Of a stretch of DNA of 64,000 nt, positions 17,114-26,454 are shown in pieces (the stretch's first letter is position 1; each line of letters starts with the position of its first letter). The notes under the pieces were generated by a model, which had not been told where the DNA came from, did not search any database, and saw only the letters and a program-made list of their open reading frames with translations. The position numbers were made by a program, and so were the translations under genes. Location: NCBI RefSeq assembly GCF_026261605.1, contig NZ_CP102486.1, positions 2,108,001-2,172,000 on the forward strand. Direction: 5' to 3'. The stretch is from Dechloromonas sp. A34 (GTDB lineage: Bacteria; Pseudomonadota; Gammaproteobacteria; Burkholderiales; Rhodocyclaceae).

Positions 17114-18757
17114 GTGCACAGCCTACTTCACCGTTTTTCTGTCCGTACCCAGCTATTTGCAGGGTTCGGCATCGTTCTCGCCCTGCTGGTCCTGACCTCG
17201 CTATTCGCCTATCGGCAACTGTCGGGCGTCTACGGCTTTCTCGAGAAGATACAGGCGGAAAGCCTGCCGCGCGTCGCTTCCGCCGGCCGCCTGCAGGATG
17301 CCAACAAGGATGTCGGCATCGCCGTGCGCGACTTCGTCAGCCGCGAAAGCATGGCGGCGCAGAAGGATTCCCTGAAGGAGTTGAAAGGCGCGCTCAAGGT
17401 CTTTCAGGATAATCTGAGCGAGGTGCAGGGGCAGGCGGGCAGCAATGCGTCTGCCATGCAAGCCTCGTTGAAGAAGACCGACGAGCAGTACAAAGCCCTG
17501 CTGCCGATGATCGATGAGGTGCTGGGCCTGGTGGACGAATCCGACATCGACCGCGCCAAGATCCTCGTCTACGAGAAGCTGCGTCCGAAGCAGCTGGCGC
17601 TGTCGGCAACAATCAATGACTTCGTCAAGGAACAGACGGCGGAGGCGCAGTCCGCCTCCGACCAGGCCGGGGCGGCTTATCGCGGCGCCGCTGGTGCGCT
17701 GGTGCTGTGCATCGCCATCGGTACTGCCCTGGGCATGGGGCTGGCCTGGGTGGTTACCCAGGGGATCGTCGTGCCGCTCAAACGCTGCAGCCAGCTCGCC
17801 CAGCGCGTCGCCGACGGCGATTTCACCGAGCGTATGGAGGCCAGTGGCGACGACGAGGTGGCGCAACTGGTGCGACATCTGAACAGCATGTCCGAGCAGT
17901 TGGGCAAGACCATGGGGCAGATTCACTTCCAGGCCGAGAGGACGACCCGCTTCGCGCAATTGCTCGCCGACGATGCCGACGAAGCCGGCAAGCGTTCGGA
18001 AGTCCAGGTGGAGCGGGTAATGGCGATGACGGCGGCAATGGAGCAGATGAGCGTCTCGATCCGCGAAGTATCGTCCAACGCCGAGGGCGTTGCCGATGCT
18101 GCCGGCGAAGCACGCCGCCTATCGCTCGACGGCAACGAAAAAATGGTCAGCGACCGCCAGGAAATGGCTCATATCGTCCACAACGTCGAAACATCCGGTG
18201 AATTGCTCGGCCAGCTTTCCGAGGCGATCACCCAGATTGGTGCGATTACCCTGGTCATCAAGGGGGTTGCCGAACAGACCAACCTGCTGGCCCTCAACGC
18301 GGCCATCGAGGCCGCCCGGGCCGGCGAACAGGGCCGCGGCTTCGCGGTAGTCGCCGATGAGGTACGCAAGCTGGCCGAACGCACTGCCGCCAGTACCGCC
18401 GAAATTGCCGAGCGCCTGGCCCATGTCGATCGCAAGGCCGCCGAGACGGTCGATGCGATGAGCAAAGTCCGCGACAGCGTCGAGTGCGGCAACAAGGACA
18501 CGCAGGCAATCGACGAAACGCTGCAGCAGATTGTCGTCACCGCTGGCCAGGTGTCCGAACTCGTTTCCGGTATCGCCGCCGCCACGCACGAGCAGGCACG
18601 CACGACCGAGACGACTGCCCAGGGCATCGAAGCCGTCTCCGGCCTGACCGAAGAAACCAACAGCACCATCAAGCGCGTCAAGGCCACATCGGCCGAGATG
18701 ACCGCCGTTGCACGCGACCTGCAGACGCTGGTCAGCCGTTTTCGTATCCAGTCTTAG
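17114..18757 (+). CDS. Methyl-accepting chemotaxis protein
   Basis: 547 residues from a GTG. Residues 11-31 form TM1, then a ~160-residue periplasmic four-helix ligand domain ([19 protein letters not shown]), TM2 near 197-218 ([20 protein letters not shown]), HAMP, and a cytoplasmic signalling domain with hairpin tip [40 protein letters not shown]. Acts in the inner membrane, passing ligand binding to CheA/CheW. No C-terminal pentapeptide tether is visible (ends RFRIQS). It is followed after 23 bp by a periplasmic binding protein, so that protein may present its ligand (inference). Confidence 0.92.
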   Translation: MHSLLHRFSVRTQLFAGFGIVLALLVLTSLFAYRQLSGVYGFLEKIQAESLPRVASAGRLQDANKDVGIAVRDFVSRESMAAQKDSLKELKGALKVFQDNLSEVQGQAGSNASAMQASLKKTDEQYKALLPMIDEVLGLVDESDIDRAKILVYEKLRPKQLALSATINDFVKEQTAEAQSASDQAGAAYRGAAGALVLCIAIGTALGMGLAWVVTQGIVVPLKRCSQLAQRVADGDFTERMEASGDDEVAQLVRHLNSMSEQLGKTMGQIHFQAERTTRFAQLLADDADEAGKRSEVQVERVMAMTAAMEQMSVSIREVSSNAEGVADAAGEARRLSLDGNEKMVSDRQEMAHIVHNVETSGELLGQLSEAITQIGAITLVIKGVAEQTNLLALNAAIEAARAGEQGRGFAVVADEVRKLAERTAASTAEIAERLAHVDRKAAETVDAMSKVRDSVECGNKDTQAIDETLQQIVVTAGQVSELVSGIAAATHEQARTTETTAQGIEAVSGLTEETNSTIKRVKATSAEMTAVARDLQTLVSRFRIQS

Positions 18758-18780
18758 CCAACTACAAACAAGGGGAAATC

Positions 18781-19557
18781 ATGAACGTACGTCAGCTCAC
18801 CATCGCTTTGATCGCCACGCTTGCCGGCGCAGCCGTCTGCGCCCAGGAAGTCACCGTCGCCGGCTCGACCACGGTGCAGAAGCGCATCCTGGAACCCGGC
18901 GCAGCCGGCCTTAAGGCAGCCACCGGCATCGATGTCAAGGTCCAGGGCAGTGGTACCGGCAAGGGCATGATCGCTCTCTTCGAGGGCAAGGTACCGGCCG
19001 CCGCCGCTTCGGAAACTTTGGAAGACGCCGTCGGATCGGCCAGGAAAGCGGCCAAGGAAGCCGAGAAAACGATTTCCGTACCGGGCAATCTGCAGTTCCA
19101 CGAAATCGTCAAGGACGTGATCGTCGTCATCGTGAACAAGGACAACAAGGTCGCAGCCCTGAGCAAGGATCAACTCAAGGACATCAACAGCGGCAAGGTC
19201 AAGAACTGGAAGGAGGTTGGCGGCGCCGACCTGCCGATCAAGGTTGTGACCAGCCATGCCGGCAGCGCGACCCGCGCCGTATTCCAGAAACAGGTGATGG
19301 ACGGTGCCGAATATGTTGCCGGTGCCATCGAGGCCCGCACGACACGTGAGGAAATCGCCGAAGTTGCCCGCGAAGCGGGTGCCATCGGCGCGGTCAGCGA
19401 AGGCTTCTTTGCCCAGAACCCGAGCAAGTCGAAGACGGTCAAGACGCCGACCATTTCGCGTCCGCTGGGCCTGGTGACGGTCGGCGACGCCAAGCCGGAA
19501 GTCAAGAAAATTATCGACTTCTTCAAGTCGGTCGAAGGCAAGAAGCTGATCCAGTAA
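18781..19557 (+). CDS. PstS-like periplasmic substrate-binding protein
   Basis: 258 residues with a Sec signal peptide (QLTIALIATLAGAAVCAQ). VTVAGSTTVQKRILEP and VKVQGSGTGKGMIALFEG are the anion-binding segments of the PstS/phosphate-binding family, and KVVTSHAGSATRAVFQKQVM corresponds to the second lobe. It is shorter than PstS (~340) and has no pst permease genes nearby. It probably binds phosphate or another oxyanion in the periplasm, either for the adjacent chemoreceptor or as an orphan component. AAGGGG precedes the ATG at 18781. Confidence 0.8.
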   Translation: MNVRQLTIALIATLAGAAVCAQEVTVAGSTTVQKRILEPGAAGLKAATGIDVKVQGSGTGKGMIALFEGKVPAAAASETLEDAVGSARKAAKEAEKTISVPGNLQFHEIVKDVIVVIVNKDNKVAALSKDQLKDINSGKVKNWKEVGGADLPIKVVTSHAGSATRAVFQKQVMDGAEYVAGAIEARTTREEIAEVAREAGAIGAVSEGFFAQNPSKSKTVKTPTISRPLGLVTVGDAKPEVKKIIDFFKSVEGKKLIQ

Positions 19558-19583
19558 GCGCGCCAGCGTTTGCTGCAGTAAGG

Positions 19584-19611
19584 AAAGCCGATCCTCGAGG
19601 TCGGCTTTTTT
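19584..19611 (+). terminator. Rho-independent terminator after the binding-protein gene
   Basis: AAAGCCGA (19584-19591) pairs with TCGGCTTT (19601-19608) across a 9-base loop and runs into six T residues (19606-19611). It lies 27 bp after the stop of the PstS-like gene and ends the chemoreceptor/binding-protein transcript. Confidence 0.85.
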
Positions 19612-19652
19612 ATTCCTCGGCGAAGTTCTCCGGCGGGTAAATCGCCAGCCGC

Positions 19653-21449
19653 TCAGAGATCGAGCTGCAAGGCGGCGAGCCGGGCATAGAGGCCGCCCTG
19701 GCTACGCAGGTCGGCCGGGGTGCCGGTTTCGACGATGCGGCCGCGCTCCATGACGACGATGCGGTCGGCTTTCTGCACGGTCGCCAGGCGGTGGGCGATG
19801 ATCAGCGTCGTCCGCCCCTGCATGGCCGTGGCGAGACCTTGCTGGACCAGGATTTCCGATTCCGCGTCGAGGGCGCTGGTCGCTTCGTCGAGCAGCAGCA
19901 GGCGGGCGCCCTTGAGCATGGCGCGGGCAATCGCGATGCGCTGGCGCTGGCCGCCGGAGAGCCGGGTGCCGCGCTCGCCGAGGAAGGTCTGGTAGCCCTC
20001 GGGCAAACGGTCGATGAACTCGTCGACCAGGGCCGCCCTGGCCGCCGCGATGACTTCCTCGTCGCTCGCCGTGGCGCGGCCGTAGCGGATGTTCTCCAGA
20101 GCGTTGGCAGAGAAGATCACCGGATCCTGGGAGACGATGGCGATGTCCTTGCGCAGATCGTGCAGGCTGAGTTCGCGGATGTCTTGGCCATTGATCCGGA
20201 TGCTGCCGGCCGAGGCCTCGTAGTAGCGCAGCAGCAACTGGAAGAGGCTGGTCTTGCCGGCGCCCGATGGACCGACCAGGGCGACGCTTTCGCCGGGTGC
20301 GATGTCGAGGCAGATGTCTTCCAGGGCATGAGTCTGCGGTCGGGCCGGGTAGGCGAACGTGACGTGCTCGAAACGGATCGCCGCCTGCGCCGACGGGGCA
20401 GGGGTCAGCGGCGTCGGCACTTCGCGGATGGCCGATTCGGCATGCAGCAGTTCGAGTAGCCGTTCGGTCGGCCCAGCGGCGCGCATGACATCGCCCCAGA
20501 CTTCGGCCATGGTGCCGACCGCGCCGGCGACCAGCGCCGCGTAGAGCACGAAGGAGGCGAGTTCGCCGACGCTGAGCAGGCCATCGTTCACCTGGCGCGC
20601 TCCGATCCACAGCACGAAGATGATGGTGCCCATCACCGCCGTGATGATCAGCCCGGTCAGTGCCGCACGCACCCGGGTGCGGCGGATCGCCGTGGCAAAG
20701 CTGGTTTCGGTGCGTTCGGCGAAGCGCCGGGCCTCATGCGGCTCCTGCGTATAGGCCTGGACCGTCGGCATGGCATTGAGGATTTCGCCAGCCAGCGCCG
20801 AGGCGTCGGCGATCCGGTCCTGTGATTCGCGCGACAGTTTGCGGACCCGGCGGCCGATGAGCAGGATGGGCAGGATCAGCAGTGCCATCAGGCCGAGGTT
20901 CAGCGCGAACAGCTGGAAACTGGTCACCGCTAGCATGACCATGCCGCCGATGAACTGGAACAGGCTGCGCAGGCCCATCGAAATCGAACTGCCGACCACG
21001 GTCTGGATCAGCGTCGTGTCGCCGGTCAGCCGGGAGAGCACTTCGCCGGTCTGCAGCGTTTCGAAAAACTGCGGCGACTGGCCGAGCACCCGCGCATAGA
21101 CCGCGCTGCGCAGGTCGGCCGTGGCCCGCTCGCCGATCCACGAAACGGTGTAGAAGCGCGCCGCCACGGCCAGCGCCCACAAACTGGCCAGCCCGAACAT
21201 GGCAATGAAATGGCCGTCCAGGCTGAGCGCACCGAGCAGGCCGCCGGTGGCCTGCTGGCGTTCGCCGAAGCCGAAATCGATCAGGTCGCGAAAGGCCAGT
21301 GGCACGACCAGGATGGTCGCCGAAGCCAGGCATAGCAAGATGAAGGCTAGTGCTATTCGCGCCCGATACGGGCGCAGGAAGGGCCACAGGCCTTTCAGGG
21401 CGGAGAGGCGGCGAGGGGCGGTCGACGGGCTGGTGGGGTCGGTGGGCAT
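19653..21449 (-). CDS. ABC exporter, fused permease/ATPase (MsbA-related)
   Basis: 598 residues from the ATG at 21449; upstream in-frame codons to 21632 are unlike the family. Six membrane helices (LWPFLRPYRARIALAFILL onwards) precede the nucleotide-binding domain with Walker A GPSGAGKTSLFQ, signature LSGGQRQRIAIARA, Walker B LLLLDEATSALD and the H-loop IIAHRLAT. The layout matches the half-size MsbA-related exporters, which act as homodimers in the inner membrane. Substrate is unknown; lipids, hydrophobic compounds or drugs are possible. It transcribes away from a small membrane-protein gene. Confidence 0.88.
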   Translation of the reverse strand: MPTDPTSPSTAPRRLSALKGLWPFLRPYRARIALAFILLCLASATILVVPLAFRDLIDFGFGERQQATGGLLGALSLDGHFIAMFGLASLWALAVAARFYTVSWIGERATADLRSAVYARVLGQSPQFFETLQTGEVLSRLTGDTTLIQTVVGSSISMGLRSLFQFIGGMVMLAVTSFQLFALNLGLMALLILPILLIGRRVRKLSRESQDRIADASALAGEILNAMPTVQAYTQEPHEARRFAERTETSFATAIRRTRVRAALTGLIITAVMGTIIFVLWIGARQVNDGLLSVGELASFVLYAALVAGAVGTMAEVWGDVMRAAGPTERLLELLHAESAIREVPTPLTPAPSAQAAIRFEHVTFAYPARPQTHALEDICLDIAPGESVALVGPSGAGKTSLFQLLLRYYEASAGSIRINGQDIRELSLHDLRKDIAIVSQDPVIFSANALENIRYGRATASDEEVIAAARAALVDEFIDRLPEGYQTFLGERGTRLSGGQRQRIAIARAMLKGARLLLLDEATSALDAESEILVQQGLATAMQGRTTLIIAHRLATVQKADRIVVMERGRIVETGTPADLRSQGGLYARLAALQLDL

Positions 21450-21650
21450 CCGCGATTTTCGGGGGAAGTGATGGAGGGCGGTGGCTGAGGCCTGATCGCC
21501 ATTCTGCTCCTGATCGCAAGTTTTGCCGTATGGGTTATTGCACCGACCGCCGCTGCACTTTTTTCGCATACCGCTGTCGTATCGAGCTCGAGAGTCCGGT
21601 TTTCGGCTCGTCTTCGACCATCGCTCAACCAATCAACAGAGGAGAGTCAA

Positions 21651-21935
21651 ATGTCGCACTGGATAAAATTGCTCTGGCTATCGTTCTTCACCGCCGTCCT
21701 GGGTGAAACGGTATTTTTCGCGGTCATCGACCCGCAATTGCTGTATCTGTTTGGTCAACCGGTCGATTGGCCCCCAATGGTGGTCTATTCCGTCGGCTTC
21801 TTCATGTTCTGGGGGCTAACCGCCCTGACCGCCGCCCTGGTGGCCCTGCTGCAAAAACCTGGCGAAGAAGTTAACCGGGAGCCGGAAATCCGGGCTCGCC
21901 ACGCCCGCGAGAAAGACCAACTGAGGTCGATCTAG
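21651..21935 (+). CDS. Small inner-membrane protein, two predicted helices
   Basis: 94 residues, preceded by GGAGA seven bases before the ATG. Two hydrophobic spans are visible (LLWLSFFTAVLGETVFFAVI and VVYSVGFFMFWGLTALTAAL), followed by a charged tail with HAREKDQ. I do not recognise a named family. The ORF end overlaps the stop of the opposing 11-mer repeat protein by 4 bp. Good start signals and membrane-protein composition support a real gene. Confidence 0.7.
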   Translation: MSHWIKLLWLSFFTAVLGETVFFAVIDPQLLYLFGQPVDWPPMVVYSVGFFMFWGLTALTAALVALLQKPGEEVNREPEIRARHAREKDQLRSI

Positions 21936-22249
21936 CGGCGCTCGGGATTGGTATCTGCCGGCGGGGCCTCAGTGGACCTGGGGCTGTCGGACGACGGGCT
22001 GACTTTTTCCACCACCTTGTGCATGGCCCGACCCGTTGCGTCGGCCCCGCGCTTGATGCCTCGACCGGCGGCCGATAGTCCGACTTCAATGCCATGGCCG
22101 GCAGCCTCGACGCCTCGCTTGACGCCTTCGGCGGTGGCTTCGGCACCGCGTTCGATGGCCAATTTCGTCTTGTCGACCACGCCTTCGTCAGCCAGCACGC
22201 TACCCATCAGGCAGAAGCTGCAGATGAGCACGGTAAGTGATCGTTTCAT
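21932..22249 (-). CDS. Exported small protein with 11-residue amphipathic repeats
   Basis: 105 residues. The signal peptide (SLTVLICSFCLMGSVLADE) predicts export. The mature part contains four consecutive 11-residue units: AEATAEGVKRG, VEAAGHGIEVG, LSAAGRGIKRG and ADATGRAMHKV. This periodicity resembles the 11-mer helices of LEA proteins, apolipoproteins and synucleins, which bind membranes or protect during desiccation. The C-terminus is a Ser/Pro-rich tail. A role in envelope stress or membrane binding is inference; no specific family is recognised. Confidence 0.65.
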   Translation of the reverse strand: MKRSLTVLICSFCLMGSVLADEGVVDKTKLAIERGAEATAEGVKRGVEAAGHGIEVGLSAAGRGIKRGADATGRAMHKVVEKVSPSSDSPRSTEAPPADTNPERR

Positions 22250-22355
22250 GCCTGGTCTCCTTCCGTTGCTACCTGTTTAATAGATTCCTGCCAAGGGCTC
22301 GAGGTTCCGTCCGTCAGGTATCTGTTTGGACGGAGGGGCGGCTCAAGGAGCGTGT

Positions 22356-23000
22356 CTATTCCTCGCCGGCAAGATAGATGACCAGGTTGCGGATTTCGGT
22401 AGGCGACAAGGGCGCATTGATGAAGTGCATGGAGCGGTCATTGCCCCGTGACTGGTCGATCAATCGGCGGATCTGTGTTTCGAGATAAACCGGGTTCTGT
22501 CCGGCCAGGCGAGCCACCGTACCGCCGCCCGTGGCATAGACGCCGTGACACGAGGCGCAGTTGTGCACGCCGGTATCGACATTGCCTTCGAAATAGAGCT
22601 TGCGTCCCGCAGCCTTGGCCAGTTCGTCGCTGCTTGGTGTAAAGCCGGGACGAAGACGCGAAAAATACTCGGCAACGATATAGGCCTCGGGAGCCGTCAG
22701 TTTTTCAGCGACCGCCTGCATTTTTGCATTTCGGCGTTGACCGGTCTTGAAGTTGAAGAGTTGTTTCAGCAGATATTCGGCCGGTTGGCCGGCCAGGCTG
22801 GCGTAATCGTCGCTAACCCCGAGGCCGTTGTTGCCATGGCATTTGGCGCAACGTTTCTTGACCAATTGCCGTGCCGCTTCGGCATCAGCGTCGCTGTAAG
22901 CGCTTTGCGCAATGGCGGACCCGGCGATCAGCAAGCCGCTCAGCATGCACAGAAGCATCAAATCACGCCATGCATGGCAATCGCGCCTTGTTATCTGCAT
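22356..23000 (-). CDS. Periplasmic diheme cytochrome c (c4-like)
   Basis: 214 residues with an N-terminal signal region (LMLLCMLSGLLIAGSAIAQ). Two heme-binding motifs, CAKCH (first domain) and CASCH (second domain), and two copies of the class I pattern (GLGVSDDYASLAGQPAEYLLKQL and GGTVARLAGQNPVYLETQI) define a c4-type protein. Each half has a candidate Met ligand (MQAVAEKL and MHFINAPL). c4 cytochromes shuttle electrons from the bc1 complex to terminal oxidases or other reductases in the periplasm. The exact start is uncertain; a Met at codon 15 is an alternative. Confidence 0.88.
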   Translation of the reverse strand: MQITRRDCHAWRDLMLLCMLSGLLIAGSAIAQSAYSDADAEAARQLVKKRCAKCHGNNGLGVSDDYASLAGQPAEYLLKQLFNFKTGQRRNAKMQAVAEKLTAPEAYIVAEYFSRLRPGFTPSSDELAKAAGRKLYFEGNVDTGVHNCASCHGVYATGGGTVARLAGQNPVYLETQIRRLIDQSRGNDRSMHFINAPLSPTEIRNLVIYLAGEE

Positions 23001-23167
23001 TTGTTTCCGCTTTAAGGTGGAGTGGTGACCAAGCTGCCTATTTGAAAGTCAGTATCTGGCACAGTTCCCGGGGAGTCAAGGCAGGTGCCTGGCAACTGGC
23101 CAGTCCGGGGCCATCGACAATATATGGCCGCCCGTTTTGTCACTCCGTATTTGATCAGCCGATTACT

Positions 23168-23196
23168 TTGACATTCCTGCCAGCACCGACAATACT
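23168..23196 (+). promoter_or_regulatory. Sigma-70-type promoter upstream of the mscS-like gene
   Basis: TTGACA at 23168-23173, a 17-bp spacer and AATACT at 23191-23196 (4 of 6 to the -10 consensus). It lies about 80 bp before the start of the MscS-like ORF in the 278-bp gap after the divergent cytochrome gene. Confidence 0.55.
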
Positions 23197-23278
23197 GAAA
23201 CGCCGGATAGTCAAAATCCCTGTTTCGTCGCAGGTGTCAGCGGGTTTTCCTCCTTGTTGCCGACCGAAAGGTGATCCT

Positions 23279-23935
23279 ATGGATTCCGTTGGAATGCAGA
23301 AATACCAGGACATCGCGATGCAGTATGTGATGGAGTTCGGGGTCAATATACTTGCTGCAGTCGCCTTCTGGGTTGGCGGGCGCTGGTGTGGCGATCGGCA
23401 TGGCCTGGTCGGGGCTTTTGGCGCACTACGCCGCCGGGGCTTCCTGATCGTGCTGCGTCCGTTCAAGGTTGGCGACTTTGTCGGTGTTGGCGGACTGACT
23501 GGCGCCGTCCGGGAGATCGGACTGTTCGCGACGACCCTGGATACGCCCGACGGCGTTTATACGACCGTCGGCAACAGCAAGGTGTTTGCCGACACCATCC
23601 AGAACTTCACCACCAACCCGTTCCGGCGCGTCGAACTCAAGGCCCAACTGGCCGGCTCCACCGATCCGGCGAGTGCGGCGGCATTGCTCAAGGAGCGGCT
23701 GGCGGCAATTCCCAATGTGCTGAAGACGCCGGCGGTCGAAGTCGAAATTCTCGAATTCAATTTGGTTGGGCCGGTGCTGGCTGTGCGCCCGTTCTGCCAC
23801 AACGATCACTACTGGCAGGTCTATTTCGACAGCAATCGCACCATTCGCGACAGCTTCGGCGAGGCCGGGTTTGCCGCGCCAACCCCGGCGCAGGTCGTCA
23901 TGGTGCAAGGCAAGCTAGATTCCGGTGCGGCCTAG
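23279..23935 (+). CDS. MscS-family mechanosensitive channel, internally deleted and locally out of frame
   Basis: Start ATG 23279 (MDSVGMQKYQDIAMQYVMEF), followed by TM1 (VNILAAVAFWVGGRW). The next 18 residues (CGDRHG...) are nonsense, yet the +1 frame over the same bases reads GAGVAIGMAWSGLLAHYAAG, the pore helix of MscS. The original frame resumes with FLIVLRPFKVGDFVGVGG, the beta domain, and continues to the end. About 50 residues between TM1 and the pore helix are missing. The junction falls in GGCGCTGG, which fits both edges. The second shift is a GGGG at 23436-23439 where GGGGG is expected. As written the channel cannot work: either a decayed gene or an assembly fault. Confidence 0.75.
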   Translation: MDSVGMQKYQDIAMQYVMEFGVNILAAVAFWVGGRWCGDRHGLVGAFGALRRRGFLIVLRPFKVGDFVGVGGLTGAVREIGLFATTLDTPDGVYTTVGNSKVFADTIQNFTTNPFRRVELKAQLAGSTDPASAAALLKERLAAIPNVLKTPAVEVEILEFNLVGPVLAVRPFCHNDHYWQVYFDSNRTIRDSFGEAGFAAPTPAQVVMVQGKLDSGAA

Positions 23936-23974
23936 AGGCGACCATTTCTTGATGTATCAACACGGGAGTACGAC

Positions 23975-24388
23975 ATGGGCTTGTTCGATCAGGTATTAGG
24001 CGGTGCACTCAATGGTCTGGGTGGCAACGCTGGAGGCAACGGCCTTCAGGATGTGATCATGCAGTTGATCAACAATCCGAAAATCGGGGGCCTTGAGGGC
24101 CTGGTAAAAGCCTTCCAGAGTGGCGGGCTGGGCGAGATCGTCAATTCATGGGTGGGAACTGGCCAGAATTTGCCGGTCTCACCCGAACAGTTGGAGTCGG
24201 CGATCGGCAGCGAGCAACTCAGTGCGGTCGCCAGCCAGTTGGGGATCAGCCAGGAACAGGCTGGCGGGCAACTCGCCGAATTACTGCCCAAGGTGGTCGA
24301 TCTGCTGACGCCCAACGGTCAGCTTCCGCAAGGCGGTGACCTGATGGCGCAGGGATTGGAGCTTCTGAAAGGCAAGTTCCTGGGTTAG
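23975..24388 (+). CDS. yidB: YidB family protein (DUF937)
   Basis: 137 residues, Gly-rich N-terminus (MGLFDQVLGGALNGLGG), GLEGLVKAFQSGGLGEIVNSWVGTGQNLPVSPEQLESAIG and the C-terminal LLPKVVDLLTPNGQLPQGG match the YidB family. Function is not established for the family. No signal peptide. It follows the MscS-like gene after 39 bp and its stop overlaps that of the convergent lysR gene by 3 bp. Confidence 0.85.
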   Translation: MGLFDQVLGGALNGLGGNAGGNGLQDVIMQLINNPKIGGLEGLVKAFQSGGLGEIVNSWVGTGQNLPVSPEQLESAIGSEQLSAVASQLGISQEQAGGQLAELLPKVVDLLTPNGQLPQGGDLMAQGLELLKGKFLG

Positions 24389-25286
24389 CACTCTGCCTTA
24401 CCCAGCCACTCCTCCAGAAACTCCACACAAACTCTGACTTTCGCCGAGGTCGATAGGCGCGAGGGCGACACCGCCCAGACGTCGACTTCCTGGGCGTAGT
24501 CGGGCAGCAGGTGCACGAGGTCGCCGCGGGCGATGCTCGGACCAACATCCCACAGCGAGCGCAGGATGATGCCGTGGCCGGCGATGGCCCATTGGTGCAC
24601 TATTTCGCCATTGTTGGCCGAGAGTGGGCCGCTGATTCGGGCGACTTCCGGGCCTTGCGGGCCTTGCAGGGTCCATTGGCCGAACTGGAAGTCGCGTTCG
24701 CGGATGACGATGCAGCGGTGGCCGGCGAGGTCGGCCAGGCTGTGCGGGCTGCCGTGGCGGGCGAGGTAGGCGGGGCGGCGCACAGCACGCGGCGGTTGCG
24801 GCCGATGCGCCGCGAGATCAGGTTGGGCTCGGTCACGGCGCCGATCCGGATGTCGAGGTGAAAGCCTTCGCCGATCAGGTCCACCGGCCGGTCGAGCAGT
24901 TCGAGTTCGATTTCGAGCGCCGGGTAGCGCAGGGCCAGCGCCGAGAGAGCGGGGCCGACGCGGTTGCGGCCGAAACCGGAACTGGTGCACAAGCGCAGCA
25001 GGCCGCTCGGTTCGGCACGGGCGCTGGAGACGGCTTCGCCCATCTGCACGACGTCGTCGAGAATGCGCTGGGCCCACTGGTGCACGATGTCGCCCGATTC
25101 GGTCAGGCTGATGCGACGCGTCGTGCGGTGTAGCAGGCGGACCTGCAGAGTTTCTTCGAGCAGGGCGATGCGCTTGCTGACGTAGGCGTTGGAGACGCCC
25201 AGTTCGCGGGCGCTGGCGGCGAAACTGGATTTTCTGACGACGGTGCAGAAGAGCTGAAGATCGTCGAGCAGCGGTTTATTGTTCAC
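24385..25286 (-). pseudogene. LysR family transcriptional regulator (DmlR-like), frameshifted near 24770
   Basis: Start is a GTG at 25286. Residues 1-60 give the LysR helix-turn-helix (FAASARELGVSNAYVSKRIALLEE), then the effector domain up to RRIGRNRRVLCAAP. There the frame changes: the other frame continues AYLARHGSPHSLADLAGHRC to the normal end (VCVEFLEEWLGKAEC). One base (C on the + strand) appears missing at about 24770-24771. It is divergent from a tartrate/malate-type dehydrogenase gene, as DmlR is from dmlA, so it likely activates that gene with a dicarboxylate effector (inference). Confidence 0.8.
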
Positions 25287-25294
25287 GATTCGTG

Positions 25295-25304
25295 TTCAAT
25301 TGAA
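25295..25304. promoter_or_regulatory. Palindrome in the lysR/dehydrogenase divergent promoter
   Basis: TTCAATTGAA is a perfect 10-bp palindrome, 9 bp upstream of the lysR start and about 75 bp upstream of the dehydrogenase start. Its place in a short divergent gap makes it a candidate LysR binding site. No T-N11-A spacing was confirmed. Confidence 0.4.
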
Positions 25305-25378
25305 TTACGGATTGGCGGATTGTATGCCTGATCGTTTCCAGTAGCATTGCCGTCATTCAAATGACGAAAGGCCGGTAC

Positions 25379-26454
25379 ATGAAACGCCATTCCATCGCAG
25401 TCATCGCCGGCGACGGCATCGGCAACGAAGTCATGCCCGAGGGGCTGCGCGTGCTGGAAGCCGCTGCCCGCAAGTTTGGCATCGGCCTTGACCTGACCAC
25501 CTACGATTGGGCCAATTGCGATTATTACCTGCAGCATGGCCAGATGATGCCGGACGACTGGTTCGCGCAACTGCGGGGCATGAGGCGATCTTCTTCGGCG
25601 CCGCCGGCTGGCCGGCCAAGGTGCCCGACCATATTTCGCTGTGGGGCTCGCTGCTCAAGTTCCGCCGCGAGTTCGACCAGTACGTGAACCTGCGTCCGGT
25701 GCGCCTGATGCCCGGCGTGCCTTGTCCGCTGGCCGGGCGCCAGGTCGGCGACATCGATTTCTATGTTGTGCGCGAGAACACCGAAGGCGAGTATTCCGCG
25801 GTCGGCGGCCGGCTGTTCGAAGGCACCGAGCGCGAAGTCGTGCTGCAGGAGGCGGTGTTCAGTCGGCGTGGTGTAGACCGCATCCTCAAATACGCTTTCG
25901 AGTTGGCGCAGAGCCGCCCGAAGAAACACCTGACCTCGGCCACCAAGTCGAACGGCATCGCGATCAGCATGCCCTACTGGGACGAGCGGGTCGAGGCGAT
26001 GGCCGCCCACTACCCGGAGGTGTGCTGGGACAAGTCGCACATCGACATCCTGACCGCCTTCTTCGTGCTCCATCCGGATCGCTTCGACGTGGTGGTGGCC
26101 TCTAACCTGTTCGGCGACATCCTTTCCGATCTCGGCCCGGCCTGCACCGGCACGATCGGCATCGCGCCCTCGGCCAACCTGAATCCGGAACGCAGCTTTC
26201 CGTCGCTGTTCGAGCCGGTGCATGGCTCGGCCCCCGATATTTACGGCCGCAACATCGCCAATCCGATCGCCCAGATCTGGTCGGCGGCGATGCTGCTCGA
26301 CTTCCTCGGCAACGGCGATGTCCGCTACACGGCGGCCCACGACGCCATCGTCAAGGCCATCGAGACGGTGCTGGTGGCCGGCCCGCGTACTCCGGACATG
26401 GGCGGTACGGCAAACACCACCGATGTCGGCAAAGCCGTCGCCGCGGCGCTTTGA
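25379..26454 (+). pseudogene. Tartrate/D-malate-type decarboxylating dehydrogenase, frameshifted near 25577
   Basis: Begins MKRHSIAVIAGDGIGNEVMPEG (ATG 25379; ATG 25361 is also possible). The first frame runs to WFAQLRG and the other resumes at HEAIFFGAAGWPAKVPDHIS; one G is missing from the run at 25575-25578. The rest is a full beta-decarboxylating dehydrogenase: FYVVRENTEGEYS, the catalytic Lys in CWDKSHIDILTAFFV, ASNLFGDILSDLGP and FEPVHGSAPDI. Family members oxidise D-malate, tartrate or isopropylmalate with NAD and Mn/Mg. The neighbouring LysR and TauE/SafE genes favour tartrate/D-malate use. Confidence 0.85.

Noticed and set aside
22871..23278. N-terminal extension of the MscS-like ORF
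   Set aside because: It overlaps the cytochrome gene on the other strand and is not MscS-like; a promoter and the ATG at 23279 lie downstream.
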